Positions 4,689 through 5,816 of a stretch of DNA of 5,816 nt are shown here, in pieces; position 1 is the first letter of the stretch; each line of letters starts with the position of its first letter. The notes beneath the pieces were generated by a model. That model was not told the DNA's origin. It searched no databases and worked only from the letters and a program-made list of their open reading frames with translations. Position numbers and translations under genes: made by a program. The stretch spans positions 1-5,816 of the forward strand of contig DNMN01000034.1 of the NCBI GenBank assembly GCA_003489395.1, in the 5' to 3' direction. The DNA is from Candidatus Yonathbacteria bacterium. GTDB lineage: Bacteria > Patescibacteriota > Minisyncoccia > Phycocordibacterales > UBA1550.

Positions 4689-5816
4689 CTAATATTCCCT
4701 CATCGTTATCTGCGCATCTATCTTCTTTACCAAATCAAGAACGACAGAAACAATAATAAGGAGAGCAGTACCGCCGATTGAAAGGCTCGCAATCTTTGTG
4801 AGGTTTTGCATTACGAGTGGCAAAACCGCGATGAGGCCTAGGAACACCGCGCCTACAAGCGTGATGCGTGTGAGAATCTTTGAAAGATACTGCGCTGTGG
4901 AAGCACCTGGGCGAATGCCTGGGATAAACGCGCCATTTTTCTGAAGATTGTTTGAAATTGCCTCTGGGTCAAAAGTAACCGCAGTGTAGAAAAATGTGAA
5001 CACGAACACGAGAGCAAAGTAGAGCGCGCCGTTAATCCAGCCGTTCGCAAGAACTTTTTGAATAAAGAGCGCAACAGTTTGAATTGGCCCGCTACCCATT
5101 GACGCGAGCGCGTTTGCAACCACGGTTGGAAACACCAAAATAGAGAGCGCGAAAATAATTGGAATCACGCCAGCCTGATTCAAACGAAGTGGGAGATAGG
5201 TCATTGTGCCACCAGCTGTGTGACCTCCGCGAACTTGCTTTGCGTATGTGATAGGCACAGGGCGTTCTGCTTCTGTCATAAAAACTACCGCTCCAATAAG
5301 AAGTACGGTCGCAACAATCGCCGCTATATACATAGGAACCTGCGACACATCAAATGTGAACAAAAGTTGTCCAATTGTTGCTGGGAGGCTTGAAACGATA
5401 CCGGCAAAAATGATAAGTGAAACTCCATTGCCGATGCCAAACTCTGAGATGAGCTCGCCAATCCACATAAGCAACATTGAACCAGCCGCCACGATAATAG
5501 TATTTGTAAAAATTTCAAAAGGAGTAAGCCCAACCAAAATCCCCTGCTGTCCTAGATATGAAATAAGCCCATATCCAGACATCAGCGAAAGTGGGATGGT
5601 GAGCAGGCGTGAATACTGTGTCATCTTACGACGCCCCATCTCCCCCTCCTCTGTCTGCATCTGCTTTATTTTTGGCGACATCATCGTCAAAAGTTGCATA
5701 ATAATAGACGCAGTGATGTACGGGCCGACACCGAGCATCACAATAGAAACAGCAGAAAGACCGCCACCAGTAAGGAGGTTCAAAAATCCAAGAGCCTGGT
5801 CATTCGCTAGGAGCGA
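4689..5816 (-). CDS. secY: Protein translocase channel subunit SecY, N-terminus off the window
   Basis: Forms the membrane pore of the Sec translocon, with SecE and SecG, for export and membrane insertion of proteins. 375 residues are visible; the frame is open to the right edge. About 50 N-terminal residues (start and first membrane helix) are missing by comparison with E. coli SecY. Numbering from the right edge, recognisable parts are the plug/TM2 region (LLTGGGLSAVSIVMLGVGPY, 14-33), GEMGRRKMTQY (58-68), the GIGNGVSLIIFAGI segment (127-140), the cytoplasmic loop PITYAKQVRGG (188-198) with LPLRLNQAGVIPIIFA, the loop GAFIPGIRPG (295-304), RITLVGAVFLG, and the C-terminus GGTALLIIVSVVLDLVKKID ending MREY. 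Further hydrophobic helices lie between these. No frameshift or missing segment is seen. It precedes adk and map, as in the spc ribosomal protein operon, so ribosomal protein genes are expected off the right edge. Confidence 0.97.
   Translation of the reverse strand, partial: SLLANDQALGFLNLLTGGGLSAVSIVMLGVGPYITASIIMQLLTMMSPKIKQMQTEEGEMGRRKMTQYSRLLTIPLSLMSGYGLISYLGQQGILVGLTPFEIFTNTIIVAAGSMLLMWIGELISEFGIGNGVSLIIFAGIVSSLPATIGQLLFTFDVSQVPMYIAAIVATVLLIGAVVFMTEAERPVPITYAKQVRGGHTAGGTMTYLPLRLNQAGVIPIIFALSILVFPTVVANALASMGSGPIQTVALFIQKVLANGWINGALYFALVFVFTFFYTAVTFDPEAISNNLQKNGAFIPGIRPGASTAQYLSKILTRITLVGAVFLGLIAVLPLVMQNLTKIASLSIGGTALLIIVSVVLDLVKKIDAQITMREY

Overview
All recognisable genes lie on the minus strand. 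The window looks like a chromosomal piece from a Patescibacteria/CPR bacterium, most likely of the Parcubacteria side. Three things suggest this: a VirB4/TraD-type ATPase relative of the CPR style at the left end, a secreted glycine-rich protein whose mature N-terminus (WTAPTATPPTGNVSAPIN) is of a kind I associate with Parcubacteria surface proteins, and a very short adenylate kinase. The lineage call is by protein resemblance only. The standard genetic code fits: glycine is always GGN and no TGA falls inside any frame.

In transcription order (right to left) the window holds: the 3' part of secY (its N-terminus lies off the right edge); a 128-base spacer with two inverted repeats; adk; map 8 bases later; a 114-residue single-pass membrane protein with three exact-period 21-residue repeats; a 344-residue secreted glycine-rich protein; and a strong intrinsic terminator. 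A 213-base intergenic region follows. It contains the terminator, a 121-base segment bounded by a 12-bp inverted repeat, and a likely promoter. Last comes the first 507 codons of a large type IV secretion/conjugation-type ATPase relative, cut by the left edge just before the expected Walker A motif.

secY-adk-map is the conserved tail of the spc ribosomal operon: protein export channel, nucleotide kinase, and N-terminal methionine removal. The usual continuation (infA, rpmJ, rpsM...) is absent. Two envelope-directed genes take its place and end the transcription unit.

The most interesting signals are regulatory and structural. Three starts (adk, the small membrane protein, the glycine-rich protein) each have a -10-like hexamer ending exactly six bases before the start codon, which suggests leaderless transcripts. 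The ATPase start codon abuts one arm of an inverted repeat. The small membrane protein has a regular 21-residue repeat of unknown role. No RNA genes, CRISPR arrays or insertion sequences were seen, and no clearly new defence or metabolic system is visible.
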